From assembly GCF_014203235.1 (NCBI RefSeq), contig NZ_JACHIN010000017.1, forward strand, positions 62,001-126,000: a DNA stretch of 64,000 nucleotides, read 5' to 3'. Below the pieces are notes generated by a model. The model was not told where the DNA came from and made no database searches. It saw only the letters and a list, made by a program, of their open reading frames with translations. Each line of letters opens with the position of its first letter. Position 1 is the first letter of the stretch. Both the position numbers and the translations under genes were made by a program. This document shows positions 27,299 through 36,010 of the stretch, piece by piece. Source of the stretch: Nonomuraea endophytica. Lineage in GTDB: Bacteria; Actinomycetota; Actinomycetes; Streptosporangiales; Streptosporangiaceae.

Positions 27299-29271
27299 AA
27301 TATCCGGACGCATCCCGGCTGCCGCTGGTCGATGAGCTCCACGGACACCGGATCCCCGACCCCTACCGGTGGCTCGAAGACCCGGCCGACCCCGGCACCA
27401 TCGCCTGGCTCGACGCCCAGGACGCCCTCTGGCGCGAGCACGCCGCCGCCCTCCCGTGGCGCGAACGCATGCTGACCCGGCTGGGCGAGCTGAGCCGTAC
27501 CGGCATCGCGACCCCGCCCGTCTGGCGCGGCGAGCACCGCTTCGTGATGCGCCGCGCGGCCGACCAGGAGCACCCCGTCCTCTACCGCGACGACGAGATC
27601 CTGCTCGACCCGATGCGCCTGGACCCCACCGGCCTAACCACCCTGGACGAATGGCAGCCGGGACCGGACGGCACCCTGCTGGCGTACCAGCTGTCGCGGC
27701 GCGGCGAGGAACGGGCCGAGCTGCACGTCATGGATGTCAGGACCGGCGCGGACGTGGACGGCCCGATCGGCGACTGCCGCTACTCGCCGGTCGCCTGGCT
27801 GCCCGACGGCGCCGCGTTCTACTACGTCCGCGCCCGCACCGGCGTCTACCTGCACCGGATCGGCTCGCGGGAGCCCGACGAAGAGGTCTTCACCGCCGAC
27901 GGCGCCGGCTCCTACGGGCTGACGTTGAGCGCGGACGGCCGCTGGCTCACGCTGTCGGCGGCCCCCGGCCCGAGCACCCCGAACGAGCTGTGGCTGGCCG
28001 ACCTAAAGAGCGGCGAGAAGCGGCTGATCCAGCCCGCCGGATCGGCCAGGAGCGTGGCGGCGGCCGGCGCGGACGGGCGGCTCTACATCCTGACCGACCG
28101 CGACGCGCCCCGCCGGCGGTTGTGCGTGGCCGACCCGGAGCGTCCCGACGCGTGGAAGGACCTGGTGGCCGAGGACCCGGAGTCGGTGCTGGCCGCTTTC
28201 ACGATCCTGGAGGGCAACCGGCTGCTGGTCTCCCGCGTACGGCACGCGGTCGCCGAGGTCGTCGTGCACGAGCTGGACACGGGGCGGCCGGCCGTACCGG
28301 TGAAGCTGCCCGGCGCGGGGACGGTCGGCCCGCTCACCGCGCGGCCCGAGGGCGGGCACGAGGCGTGGTTCCTCTACACCGACGCCGTCACGCCCGCGGG
28401 CGTGTGGCGCTACGACGCGAAGGACGGCTCGCTCACCGCGTGGGAGGCGAGCCTGCCGGTGCCGGGCGTGGTGAGCAGGCAGGTGACGTTCACCTCGCGC
28501 GACGGCACCGAGGTGCGGATGACCGTGGTCGCCAAGCCGGGTGACGGCCGCCCGCGCCCGGCGATCCTGACCGGTTACGGCGGTTTCGGCATGTCGCTGA
28601 CGCCCGGCTACGCCGCCGACTCGGTGGCCTGGATCGAGGCGGGCGGCGTGCTGGCGGTCGCCGGCATCAGGGGCGGTGGCGAGGAGGGCGAGGCCTGGCA
28701 CCGCGCGGGCATGCGCGAGCACAAGCAGAACGTCTTCGACGACTTCGCCGCCGCGGCCGAGAAGCTCGTCACCGACGGCTGGACCACCCCCGCCCAGCTG
28801 GGGATCTGGGGCGAGTCGAACGGCGGGCTGCTCATCGGCGGCATGCTGACGCAGTACCCCGAGCTGTTCACCGCCGCGGTCTGCTCGGCGCCGATCCTCG
28901 ACATGACGCGTTATGAGCGCTCGGGCCTCGGCGCGTCCTGGAAGCAGGAGTACGGCACCGCCGACCGCCCGGAGGAGCTGGCCTGGCTGCTGGCCTACTC
29001 CCCGTACCACCGGGTGGCCGAGGGCACGGCCTACCCGGCCACGCTGTTCACGGTCTTCGGCGAGGACACTCGCGTCGATCCCGCGCACGCGCGCAAGATG
29101 TGCGCCGCGATGCAGCGGGCGGACGCGGGGGGCCGGCCGCTGCTGCTGCGCCACGAGGGCGACGTCGGCCACGGCGCGAGGGCCGTCAGCCGCTCGGTGG
29201 CGCTGGCGGCGGACGCGCTGGCCTTCCTCGCCGAGCACACCGGTCTTCCGCTGCCGTCAGATCCAGCCTGA
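27295..29271 (+). CDS. Prolyl oligopeptidase (S9A), probable lanthipeptide leader peptidase
   Basis: The 658-residue protein has the family layout: a short N-terminal helix (LPLVDELHGHRIPDPYRWLE), a seven-bladed propeller (~75-395), and an alpha/beta hydrolase domain. The triad is Ser508 in GIWGESNGGLL, Asp591 in FGEDTRVDP and His626 in GDVGHGAR. It has no signal peptide, so is predicted cytoplasmic. Its start overlaps the transporter stop (ATGA), so it belongs to the lanthipeptide operon. A prolyl oligopeptidase (FlaP) matures a class III lanthipeptide elsewhere. Pro12 of the leader is a plausible cleavage site here, and Pro34 between the rings is the only other proline. Confidence 0.92.
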   Translation: MKYPDASRLPLVDELHGHRIPDPYRWLEDPADPGTIAWLDAQDALWREHAAALPWRERMLTRLGELSRTGIATPPVWRGEHRFVMRRAADQEHPVLYRDDEILLDPMRLDPTGLTTLDEWQPGPDGTLLAYQLSRRGEERAELHVMDVRTGADVDGPIGDCRYSPVAWLPDGAAFYYVRARTGVYLHRIGSREPDEEVFTADGAGSYGLTLSADGRWLTLSAAPGPSTPNELWLADLKSGEKRLIQPAGSARSVAAAGADGRLYILTDRDAPRRRLCVADPERPDAWKDLVAEDPESVLAAFTILEGNRLLVSRVRHAVAEVVVHELDTGRPAVPVKLPGAGTVGPLTARPEGGHEAWFLYTDAVTPAGVWRYDAKDGSLTAWEASLPVPGVVSRQVTFTSRDGTEVRMTVVAKPGDGRPRPAILTGYGGFGMSLTPGYAADSVAWIEAGGVLAVAGIRGGGEEGEAWHRAGMREHKQNVFDDFAAAAEKLVTDGWTTPAQLGIWGESNGGLLIGGMLTQYPELFTAAVCSAPILDMTRYERSGLGASWKQEYGTADRPEELAWLLAYSPYHRVAEGTAYPATLFTVFGEDTRVDPAHARKMCAAMQRADAGGRPLLLRHEGDVGHGARAVSRSVALAADALAFLAEHTGLPLPSDPA

Positions 29272-29868
29272 CTCTCGGGCGATGCGGATGGCGTCGATGC
29301 TGCTGCGCGCGCTCAGCTTGGAGCGCGTGCGACTGAGGTAGTTGCGCACGGTGCCCTCCGCGAGGAAGAGCGAACCGGCGATCTCCGAGACGGACGAGCC
29401 GTCGGCGGCCGCGGTCAGCACGTCGAGCTCACGGGAGGTCAGCGGCGTGTCGGGGGTGGTCATCGCGGCGATGGCCAGCGAGGAGTCCACCACGCTCCCG
29501 CCGGCCGCCACCTTCCTGATGGCGTCGGCCAGTTGCGCGGGCGGCGCGTCCTTGGCCAGGAATCCGCGCACCCGCGCGTCTAAGGCCCGTTTCAGCATGG
29601 CGGGCGTGCCGACCGCGGTGAGGATCAGCACCCCGCAGCCGGGCAGGGCCTCGTGCAGCTCGCGCGCCGCCTCCAGCCCGTCGGCTCCCGGCATCACCAG
29701 GTCGATCACGGCCACATCGGGGTGGGTGGCCCGTGCGGCTTCGAGGATGTGGTCACCTCGGTCCACCTCGGCGACGACCTCGATGTCCTCCTCGTAGGCG
29801 AGGAGTGCCACGATCGCCCCGCGGACGAGTTCCATATCCTCAGCGAGCAAAGTACGGATCACCGGCAT
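29257..29868 (-). CDS. NarL-type response regulator of the lanthipeptide locus (RamR-like)
   Basis: The 203-residue protein has a receiver with phospho-acceptor D56 (DVAVIDLVMPGADG) and a LuxR-type helix-turn-helix (LTSRELDVLTAAADGSSVSE, AEGTVRNYLSRTRSKL). The 3' end overlaps that of the convergent peptidase by 15 bases. RamR/AmfR-type regulators activate lanthipeptide operons of this class, though those are usually orphans; here a kinase sits at the far end of the locus. A GATGTA-N4-TACATC palindrome lies just upstream. Confidence 0.88.
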   Translation of the reverse strand: MPVIRTLLAEDMELVRGAIVALLAYEEDIEVVAEVDRGDHILEAARATHPDVAVIDLVMPGADGLEAARELHEALPGCGVLILTAVGTPAMLKRALDARVRGFLAKDAPPAQLADAIRKVAAGGSVVDSSLAIAAMTTPDTPLTSRELDVLTAAADGSSVSEIAGSLFLAEGTVRNYLSRTRSKLSARSSIDAIRIARESGWI

Positions 29869-30224
29869 CCTCTCGGAACACAGCGTGATGTACGACTACA
29901 TCCTGACTAATGGCTTAGGGACTGAAAAGCCAGAACGTTGCAGAGGTATAGCTTAACTATTAGGTGTTTGTTTGTTTTTTCGGCTTACTGACGCTTTAAA
30001 GGGTGCATTTGGGTGTGGTCAGAACCCGCCTGATGAACCGACGGTCCTTACGGGTGCATCGCCATTTACTATGCGTGCTCTCCGCATCTGTGAAACCAGA
30101 TTCTCATTCTCTTTTGCGCCTTTGGGCCCCTGAACCGGACTTTGTTCGATGATCGACGGAAGTCCCCCAGGTTTGTTGGATCAGGGTCTTGCTTCTGACC
30201 GACGAGTGCTCCTATGGTCGGCGC
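29869..30224. promoter_or_regulatory. AT-rich divergent promoter region (response regulator / ROK)
   Basis: No gene is seen in these ~355 bases, which are markedly AT-richer than the rest. Near the regulator there is a perfect GATGTA-N4-TACATC (29887-29902). Near the ROK gene TTGCTT (30189-30194) and TATGGT (30213-30218) are 18 bases apart and the ATG follows six bases later, predicting a leaderless ROK transcript. A T/G-rich run (GTTTGTTTGTTTTTTCGG) lies around 29964-29981. Confidence 0.5.
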
Positions 30225-31382
30225 ATGAGCTCACCCCCCGGCTCTCCCGGCGACGTGCTGACCCTGATCAGCGCCGGGTCGGCCACGACCCGCTCCGACC
30301 TCGCGCGGGTCACCGGCCTGGCCAGATCCACCATTTCCCAGCGGGTCGACGCGCTCATCGAGCGTGGCCTGGTCGAGGAGAGCGACAGCGGCGAGTCCAC
30401 CGGCGGCCGCCCGCCGCGCCAGCTGCGCCTGCACACCGACGAGCACAGCGTCGCCGGCGTCGACCTGGGCGCCACCCACTGCCGGGTCGCGCTCATGGAC
30501 CTCACCGGCGCCGTGCTGGCCGAGTCCGAGGAGCCGCTGCACATCGCCGAGGGTCCCGAAGCCGTGCTGCCGCAGGTCGACCGGCTGGTCGACCAGCTGC
30601 TCGCCGAGGTGGGCCGGCCGCGCGCCGGCCTCAGGTCGCTGGGCATCGGAGTGCCGGGACCGGTCGAGTTCGCCACCGGCCGGCCGAACAACCCGCCGAT
30701 CATGCCCGGCTGGAACGACTACCCCATCCCCGACTACTTCCGCGGCCCCACGGTCCTGGTCGACAACGACGTCAACGTGATGGCGCTGGGCGAGCACCGC
30801 AACGCCTTCGCCGGTACCGGCCACCTGCTTTTCGTGAAGGTCGGCACCGGCATCGGCTGCGGCATCGTGACCGAAGGCGCCCTGCACCGCGGGGCCAGCG
30901 GCTCGGCCGGCGACATCGGCCACATCAGGGTCAGCGGCCACGAGGAGGCCGGCTGCCGCTGCGGCAACAGCGCCTGCCTGGAGGCGGTCGCCGGCGGCGC
31001 CGCGCTGGCCCGCAGGCTCACCGAACTCGGCTTCCCCGCCGAGTCCGGCGCCGACGTGGTGCGGCTCGTGCAGAGCGGCAACACCCAGGCGCTGCGGCTG
31101 GTCAGAGAGGCCGGGCGGCTCATCGGCGAGGTCCTGGCCGGCCTGGTCAACTTCTTCAACCCCGAGGTCATCGTCATCGGCGGCGCCCTGTCACGGGTGC
31201 ACGAGCACCTGCTGGCCGGGATCCGCGAGACCGTCTACCGCCGGTCGCTGCCGCTGGCCACCCACCATCTGACGATCGTGCCGAGCCGTACGGGGGTGAA
31301 CGCGGCCGCGCTGGGCGCGGGCATCCTCGCGATCGAGCACTACCTCTCACCCGAGAACATCAACCGGATCATCAACGCCTGA
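30225..31382 (+). CDS. ROK family transcriptional regulator
   Basis: The 385-residue protein has an N-terminal winged helix (TRSDLARVTGLARSTISQRV, TGGRPPRQL) and a ROK sugar-kinase-like domain. The domain includes VDLGATHCRVAL, GIGVPGPVEF and the zinc/ROK signature GHEEAGCRCGNSACLEAVAGG. Such regulators repress sugar operons and are released by the sugar. It directly precedes an ABC/oxidoreductase operon, which is the likely target. The ATG at 30225 is preferred because a leaderless promoter ends six bases before it. Confidence 0.88.
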   Translation: MSSPPGSPGDVLTLISAGSATTRSDLARVTGLARSTISQRVDALIERGLVEESDSGESTGGRPPRQLRLHTDEHSVAGVDLGATHCRVALMDLTGAVLAESEEPLHIAEGPEAVLPQVDRLVDQLLAEVGRPRAGLRSLGIGVPGPVEFATGRPNNPPIMPGWNDYPIPDYFRGPTVLVDNDVNVMALGEHRNAFAGTGHLLFVKVGTGIGCGIVTEGALHRGASGSAGDIGHIRVSGHEEAGCRCGNSACLEAVAGGAALARRLTELGFPAESGADVVRLVQSGNTQALRLVREAGRLIGEVLAGLVNFFNPEVIVIGGALSRVHEHLLAGIRETVYRRSLPLATHHLTIVPSRTGVNAAALGAGILAIEHYLSPENINRIINA

Positions 31383-31390
31383 GAGGGCCC

Positions 31391-32869
31391 ATGCTGGTCA
31401 TCAGGGGAGTCGTCAAGCAGTTCCCCGGCGTTCGCGCGCTCGACGGAGTCGATCTCGACGTGCGGGCGGGCGAGGTGCACTGCCTGCTCGGCCAGAACGG
31501 CGCCGGCAAGTCCACGCTGATCAAAGTGCTGGCCGGGGTGCACCAGCCCGACCAGGGCACGATCGAGTTCGGCGGCAGGCAGGTACGCCCGAGCAGCCCC
31601 ATCGACGCCATCAGGCTCGGCATCGCCACCATCTACCAGGAGCTCGACCTCGTCGACGGGCTCAGCGTGGCCGAGAACATCCTGCTCGGCCACGAGAAGT
31701 CGTCCCTGGGCTTCGTCCACCGCTCCGCCACCAACAAGGCGGCCACCGCGGTGCTCGCCCGGCTCGGCCACCCGGAGATCCGCCCGTCCACCGAGGTCGG
31801 GCGCCTGTCCCCGGCGGCCAAGCAGGTCGTCTCCATGGCCAGGGCGCTCTCCCACGACGCGCGCCTGATCATCATGGACGAGCCGTCGGCCGCCCTCGCC
31901 CACGACGAGGTCGCCAACCTCTTCCGCATCATCCGCGAACTGACCGCCCAGGGCGTCGCCGTCGTCTACATCTCCCACCGCCTGGAGGAGATCCGCGAGA
32001 TCGGCGACCGCGTCACCGTCCTGAAGGACGGCCGCACCGTCGCCGTCGGCCTGCCCGCCCACGAGACACCCACCTCGCAGATCGTCTCCCTGATGACCGG
32101 CCGCAACGTCGAATACGTCTTCCCGCCGCGCGGCTCCGGCCGAGGCCGCGAGGTGCTGCGCGTGGAGGACCTCAGCTCGCCGGGCGCGTTCGCCGGCGTC
32201 TCCTTCTCCGTGCACGCGGGCGAGATCGTCGGCCTGGCCGGCCTCGTCGGCTCCGGCCGCTCAGAGATCCTTGAGGCCGTGTACGGCTCCCGCCCCAGCT
32301 CAGGCCGGGTCCTGCTGGAAGGAAAGCAGATCAGGAGCGCGGTCGCGGCCGTCAGGCAGGGCATGGGCCTGGCCCCGGAAGAGCGCAAGGCCCAGGCGCT
32401 CCTGCTCGACCAGAGCGTCACCGCCAACATCACCCTCGGCACGCTGCCCGGCTTCTCCAGATTCGGCTGGCTCGACCGCGCCCGCGAACGAGCCGAGGCC
32501 AAACGCCTGGTGGACACCCTCGACATCCGTCCCCACGACCCGGAACGCCCGATCAAGACGCTGTCCGGCGGCAACCAGCAGAAGGCCGTGCTGGCCCGCT
32601 GGCTGCTCGACGAGCGCAAGCTGCTCCTGCTCGACGAGCCCACCCGCGGCGTCGACGTCGGCGCCCGCGCCGAGCTGTACGCGGTCATCCGCAAGCTGGC
32701 CGAGCAGGGCATCGGCGTGCTGCTGGTCTCCAGCGAGGTGCCCGAGGTGCTCGGCCTGGCCGACCGGGTGCTGGTGCTGCGCGAGGGCCGGGTCATCCAC
32801 GAGAGCGCGGCCGAGGGGCTCGACGAGCACCGGGTACTCGACATGATCATGGAAGGGAGTGCGGCGTGA
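31391..32869 (+). CDS. Sugar ABC transporter ATP-binding protein (RbsA/MglA-like)
   Basis: The 492-residue tandem ATPase has a first domain with Walker A LGQNGAGKST and Walker B IIMDEPSAALA, and a second domain with a G-loop GLVGSGRSE, signature LSGGNQQKAVLARW and Walker B LLLDEPTRGVDVG, as usual for CUT2 transporters. In the first domain the signature is degenerate (LSPAAKQVVSMARA). It energises the permease and binding protein encoded next; all junctions overlap by four bases. Confidence 0.92.
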   Translation: MLVIRGVVKQFPGVRALDGVDLDVRAGEVHCLLGQNGAGKSTLIKVLAGVHQPDQGTIEFGGRQVRPSSPIDAIRLGIATIYQELDLVDGLSVAENILLGHEKSSLGFVHRSATNKAATAVLARLGHPEIRPSTEVGRLSPAAKQVVSMARALSHDARLIIMDEPSAALAHDEVANLFRIIRELTAQGVAVVYISHRLEEIREIGDRVTVLKDGRTVAVGLPAHETPTSQIVSLMTGRNVEYVFPPRGSGRGREVLRVEDLSSPGAFAGVSFSVHAGEIVGLAGLVGSGRSEILEAVYGSRPSSGRVLLEGKQIRSAVAAVRQGMGLAPEERKAQALLLDQSVTANITLGTLPGFSRFGWLDRARERAEAKRLVDTLDIRPHDPERPIKTLSGGNQQKAVLARWLLDERKLLLLDEPTRGVDVGARAELYAVIRKLAEQGIGVLLVSSEVPEVLGLADRVLVLREGRVIHESAAEGLDEHRVLDMIMEGSAA

Positions 32870-33855
32870 AGGTGGACACCCGTGGCGTCGCCGTACGCGA
32901 GGCCTGGTGGGGAAAGGTCGGCGAGGCCCGCCACCTCGGGCTGGTGGCGGCGCTGGTGCTGCTCGCGATCGTCGGCGTGGTCACCAAACCCGACAACTTC
33001 GCCACCGCCTCGAACCTGGTCAGCATCCTGTCGCTGGCCGCCACCATCGGCGTCATCACGGTCGGCATGACGTTCGTGATCATCGGCGGTGGCATCGACC
33101 TGTCCGTGGGCGCGATCATGGCGCTCGCCTCGGTGTGGGCGACCACGCTGGCCACGCAGTCGTACGGGCCGTTCGTCATGGTGGTCTGCGCGGTCCTGGT
33201 CGGCACCGGGGCCGGGCTGGTCAACGGGTTGCTGATCTCCTATGGGCGGCTGGTGCCGTTCATCGCCACGCTGGCCATGCTGGTGGCCGCGCGCGGCCTG
33301 GCCCAGCGCATGTCCGACCGCAAGACCCAGCTCATCCAGAGCGGCAACACCGCCATCGTGGAGCTGTCGACCACCCGGCTGCTCGGCATCCCGCTGCTGG
33401 TCTACATCTTCGCGCTGGTCGTGGTGCTCGGCTGGGTCCTGCTCAACCGCACCACTTTCGGCCGCCGCACATACGCGGTCGGCGGCAACCCCGAGGCGGC
33501 CAGGCTCGCCGGCATCAACGTACGCAGGCACACGATGCTGCTGTACGCGCTGTCCGGCCTGTGCTGCGGCATCGCGGCGATCCTGATCATGGCCCGCACC
33601 ACCACCGGGTCGTCCACCCACGGCGACCTGTACGAGCTCGACGCCATCGCCGCCGTGATCATCGGCGGCACCCTGCTCACCGGCGGCCGGGGCACCATCA
33701 TCGGTTCGATCCTCGGCCTGCTCATCTTCACGCTCATCACGAACCTGTTCATCCTCAACGGCCTCAACACCAGCGACCAACTGATCGCCAAGGGCCTGAT
33801 CATCGTCGTCGCCGTCCTTCTCCAGCGGCGCAACCTCAAGGAGAGAGCACCATGA
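32866..33855 (+). CDS. Sugar ABC transporter permease (RbsC-like)
   Basis: The 329-residue inner-membrane permease of the CUT2 (ribose-type) family has about nine hydrophobic helices. It carries VGMTFVIIGGGIDLSVGAIM and the family motif TFGRRTYAVGGNPEAARLAG that contacts the ATPase. The GTG start overlaps the ATPase stop. It works with the neighbouring ATPase and lipoprotein. Confidence 0.92.
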   Translation: MKVDTRGVAVREAWWGKVGEARHLGLVAALVLLAIVGVVTKPDNFATASNLVSILSLAATIGVITVGMTFVIIGGGIDLSVGAIMALASVWATTLATQSYGPFVMVVCAVLVGTGAGLVNGLLISYGRLVPFIATLAMLVAARGLAQRMSDRKTQLIQSGNTAIVELSTTRLLGIPLLVYIFALVVVLGWVLLNRTTFGRRTYAVGGNPEAARLAGINVRRHTMLLYALSGLCCGIAAILIMARTTTGSSTHGDLYELDAIAAVIIGGTLLTGGRGTIIGSILGLLIFTLITNLFILNGLNTSDQLIAKGLIIVVAVLLQRRNLKERAP

Positions 33856-34907
33856 CCGAAAACGTCGCGCGCCGGGGATTCCTCATCGGCGGCCTGGGCG
33901 GTGCCGCATTACTGGCCACGGGCTGCACCTCGAACGAGCCGGCGGCGGCGCCCTCCAGCGCGGCCCCCGCACCCGCCCCCGCCGCGAGCGGCAACGACCA
34001 GCCGGGGCAGAAGGTCGTCATCGGCTTCTCCGCGCCGGCCGCCGACCACGGCTGGATCGCGGCCATCGCCAAGAACGCCGAGGCGACCGCGAAGCAGTAC
34101 ACCGACATCGAGTTCAAGCCGGTCGAGCCGACCAACGACATCAACGCGCAGATCTCCGCGGTCGAGTCGCTGATCGCGGCCAAGGTCGCCGCGCTGGTGA
34201 TCCTGCCCAACGACGGCCAGCAGCTCAACCAGGTCGCCCTGCAGGCCACCGCGGCGGGCATCCCGGTCATCAACCTCGACCGCGTCTTCCCGGACAAGCT
34301 CGCCTACCGCACCTGGGTCGGCGGCGACAATTACGGCATGGGCGTGGCGGCCGGCCACCACGTCGGCAAGAAGCTCAAGGACAAGGGCGTTGCCAACCCG
34401 GTGATCGTGGAGATCCAGGGCATCGCGACGCTCCCGCTCACGCAGGACCGCAGCAAGGGCTTCGCCGACGCCCTCAAGACGTACGGCTTCAGCGTCACCG
34501 CCAAGCAGGACGCCAAGTTCACCGTGGAGACCGGCAACCAGGTCGCCACCAGCCTCCTGCAGGCGCACAAGAAGATCGACGCGCTGTGGAACCACGACGA
34601 CGACCAGGGCGTCGGCGTGCTCGCCGCGATCAAGGAGGCGGGCCGCAGCGAGTTCATCATGGTCGGCGGCGCCGGTTCGCTCAACGCCATGAAGGAGATC
34701 CAGTCGGGCACGTCGGTGCTGGAGGCCACGGTCACCTACAGCCCCACGATGGCCTCATCGGCCATCAAGCTCGCGCGACTGATCGCCCAGGGTAAGGGCA
34801 TGAGCGATCTCGTGGAGAACCAAGTGCCCCAGTCGATCACCCTCGCGTCGGAGACCATCACCAAGGAGAACGTCGACAAGTACCTGGCATTGGGGTTCGA
34901 ATCTTGA
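33852..34907 (+). CDS. Sugar ABC transporter substrate-binding lipoprotein
   Basis: The 351-residue protein has a twin-arginine-like lipoprotein signal (NVARRGFLIGGLGGAALLATGC, lipidated Cys25), an Ala/Pro linker, then a periplasmic-binding-protein type I fold (VVIGFSAPAADHGWIAAIAKN, VILPNDGQQLN). It captures the sugar or polyol outside the membrane for the RbsA/RbsC-like pair. The substrate cannot be inferred from sequence, although the downstream MocA-like dehydrogenase and isomerase suggest inositol- or keto-sugar-like compounds. Confidence 0.9.
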   Translation: MTENVARRGFLIGGLGGAALLATGCTSNEPAAAPSSAAPAPAPAASGNDQPGQKVVIGFSAPAADHGWIAAIAKNAEATAKQYTDIEFKPVEPTNDINAQISAVESLIAAKVAALVILPNDGQQLNQVALQATAAGIPVINLDRVFPDKLAYRTWVGGDNYGMGVAAGHHVGKKLKDKGVANPVIVEIQGIATLPLTQDRSKGFADALKTYGFSVTAKQDAKFTVETGNQVATSLLQAHKKIDALWNHDDDQGVGVLAAIKEAGRSEFIMVGGAGSLNAMKEIQSGTSVLEATVTYSPTMASSAIKLARLIAQGKGMSDLVENQVPQSITLASETITKENVDKYLALGFES

Positions 34908-36010
34908 TTAACGGCGTAGGCATGATCGGTTATGCCTTCATGGGACGCGTCCACTCCCAGGCATGGCGGAACGTCGCCGCCTTCTTCGAGCTGCCCGCGA
35001 AACCCGAGATGCGGGTGATCTGCGGGCGCTCGAAGGAGGCGACCGAGGCGGCGGCCGCCCGGATGGGCTGGGCGGAGGCGGTGACCGACTGGCGTGAGGT
35101 GGTGGCCCGCGACGACGTCGACATCATCGACATCTGCACGCCCGGCGACTCGCACGCCGAGATCGCCATCGCCGCGCTGGCCGCGGGCAAGCACGTCATC
35201 TGTGAGAAGCCGCTGGCCAACACGGTGGAGGAGGCCATCCGGATGGCCGAGGCCGCCGCGCGCGGGCCGGGCAAGAGCATGGTCGCCTTCAACTACCGGC
35301 GGGTGCCCGCCGTCGCCCTGGCCAGGCAACTGGTCGCCGAGGGCCGGCTGGGCGAGATCAGGCACGTACGGGCGCAGTACCTGCAGGACTGGATCGTGGA
35401 TCCGGACTTCCCGCTGGTGTGGCGGCTGCGGAAGGACAAGGCGGGTTCTGGCGCGCTCGGCGACATCGGCGCGCACATCATCGACACCGCCGAGTTCGTC
35501 ACCGGCCAGCGCGTCGTCGGCGTCACCGGGCTGACCGAGACCTTCGTCAAGGAACGGCCGCTCGAGGGCGGCAGCCGTACGGACAGGGGCACGGTCACCG
35601 TGGACGACGCGGCGTTGTTCGTCGGCCGGATGTCGGGCGGCGCGCTGGCCTCGTTCGAGGCCACGCGCTTCGCCACCGGACGCAAGAACGCGCTGCGCAT
35701 TGAGCTGAACGGCGCGCTGGGCAGCCTGTACTTCGACTTCGAGGCGATGAACGAGCTGTGGGTCAGCGACGGCGGCGCGGGCTTCACCCGGACCCTCGTC
35801 ACCGAGCCCGAGCACCCCTACGCCGGGGCGTGGTGGCCGCCGGGGCACGGGCTCGGCTACGAGCACACGTTCACCCACGAGATCAAGGACTTCCTGGAGG
35901 CGATCGCCGCCGGCGCCGACCCCTCGCCCTCGTTCGCGGACGGGCTGCGGGTGCAGCGGGTGCTGGAGGCGGTCGAGCAGAGCAACGGCGCTTACAAGGA
36001 GATCCCATGA
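34904..36010 (+). CDS. Gfo/Idh/MocA family oxidoreductase
   Basis: The 368-residue NAD(P)-dependent sugar dehydrogenase starts at a TTG that overlaps the binding-protein stop. The Rossmann part begins GVGMIGYAFMGRVHSQAW and includes the family motif HVICEKPLANTVEEA. The catalytic-domain signature GALGDIGAHIIDTAEF contains the conserved Asp/His pair. It probably oxidises a ring hydroxyl of the imported sugar to a keto-sugar. Confidence 0.9.
   Translation: MINGVGMIGYAFMGRVHSQAWRNVAAFFELPAKPEMRVICGRSKEATEAAAARMGWAEAVTDWREVVARDDVDIIDICTPGDSHAEIAIAALAAGKHVICEKPLANTVEEAIRMAEAAARGPGKSMVAFNYRRVPAVALARQLVAEGRLGEIRHVRAQYLQDWIVDPDFPLVWRLRKDKAGSGALGDIGAHIIDTAEFVTGQRVVGVTGLTETFVKERPLEGGSRTDRGTVTVDDAALFVGRMSGGALASFEATRFATGRKNALRIELNGALGSLYFDFEAMNELWVSDGGAGFTRTLVTEPEHPYAGAWWPPGHGLGYEHTFTHEIKDFLEAIAAGADPSPSFADGLRVQRVLEAVEQSNGAYKEIP

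Noticed and set aside
29887..29902. GATGTA-N4-TACATC as a second RamR-type binding site matching the synthetase promoter
   Set aside because: It shares no clear sequence with the repeats at 21092 and 21138, so common recognition cannot be claimed.
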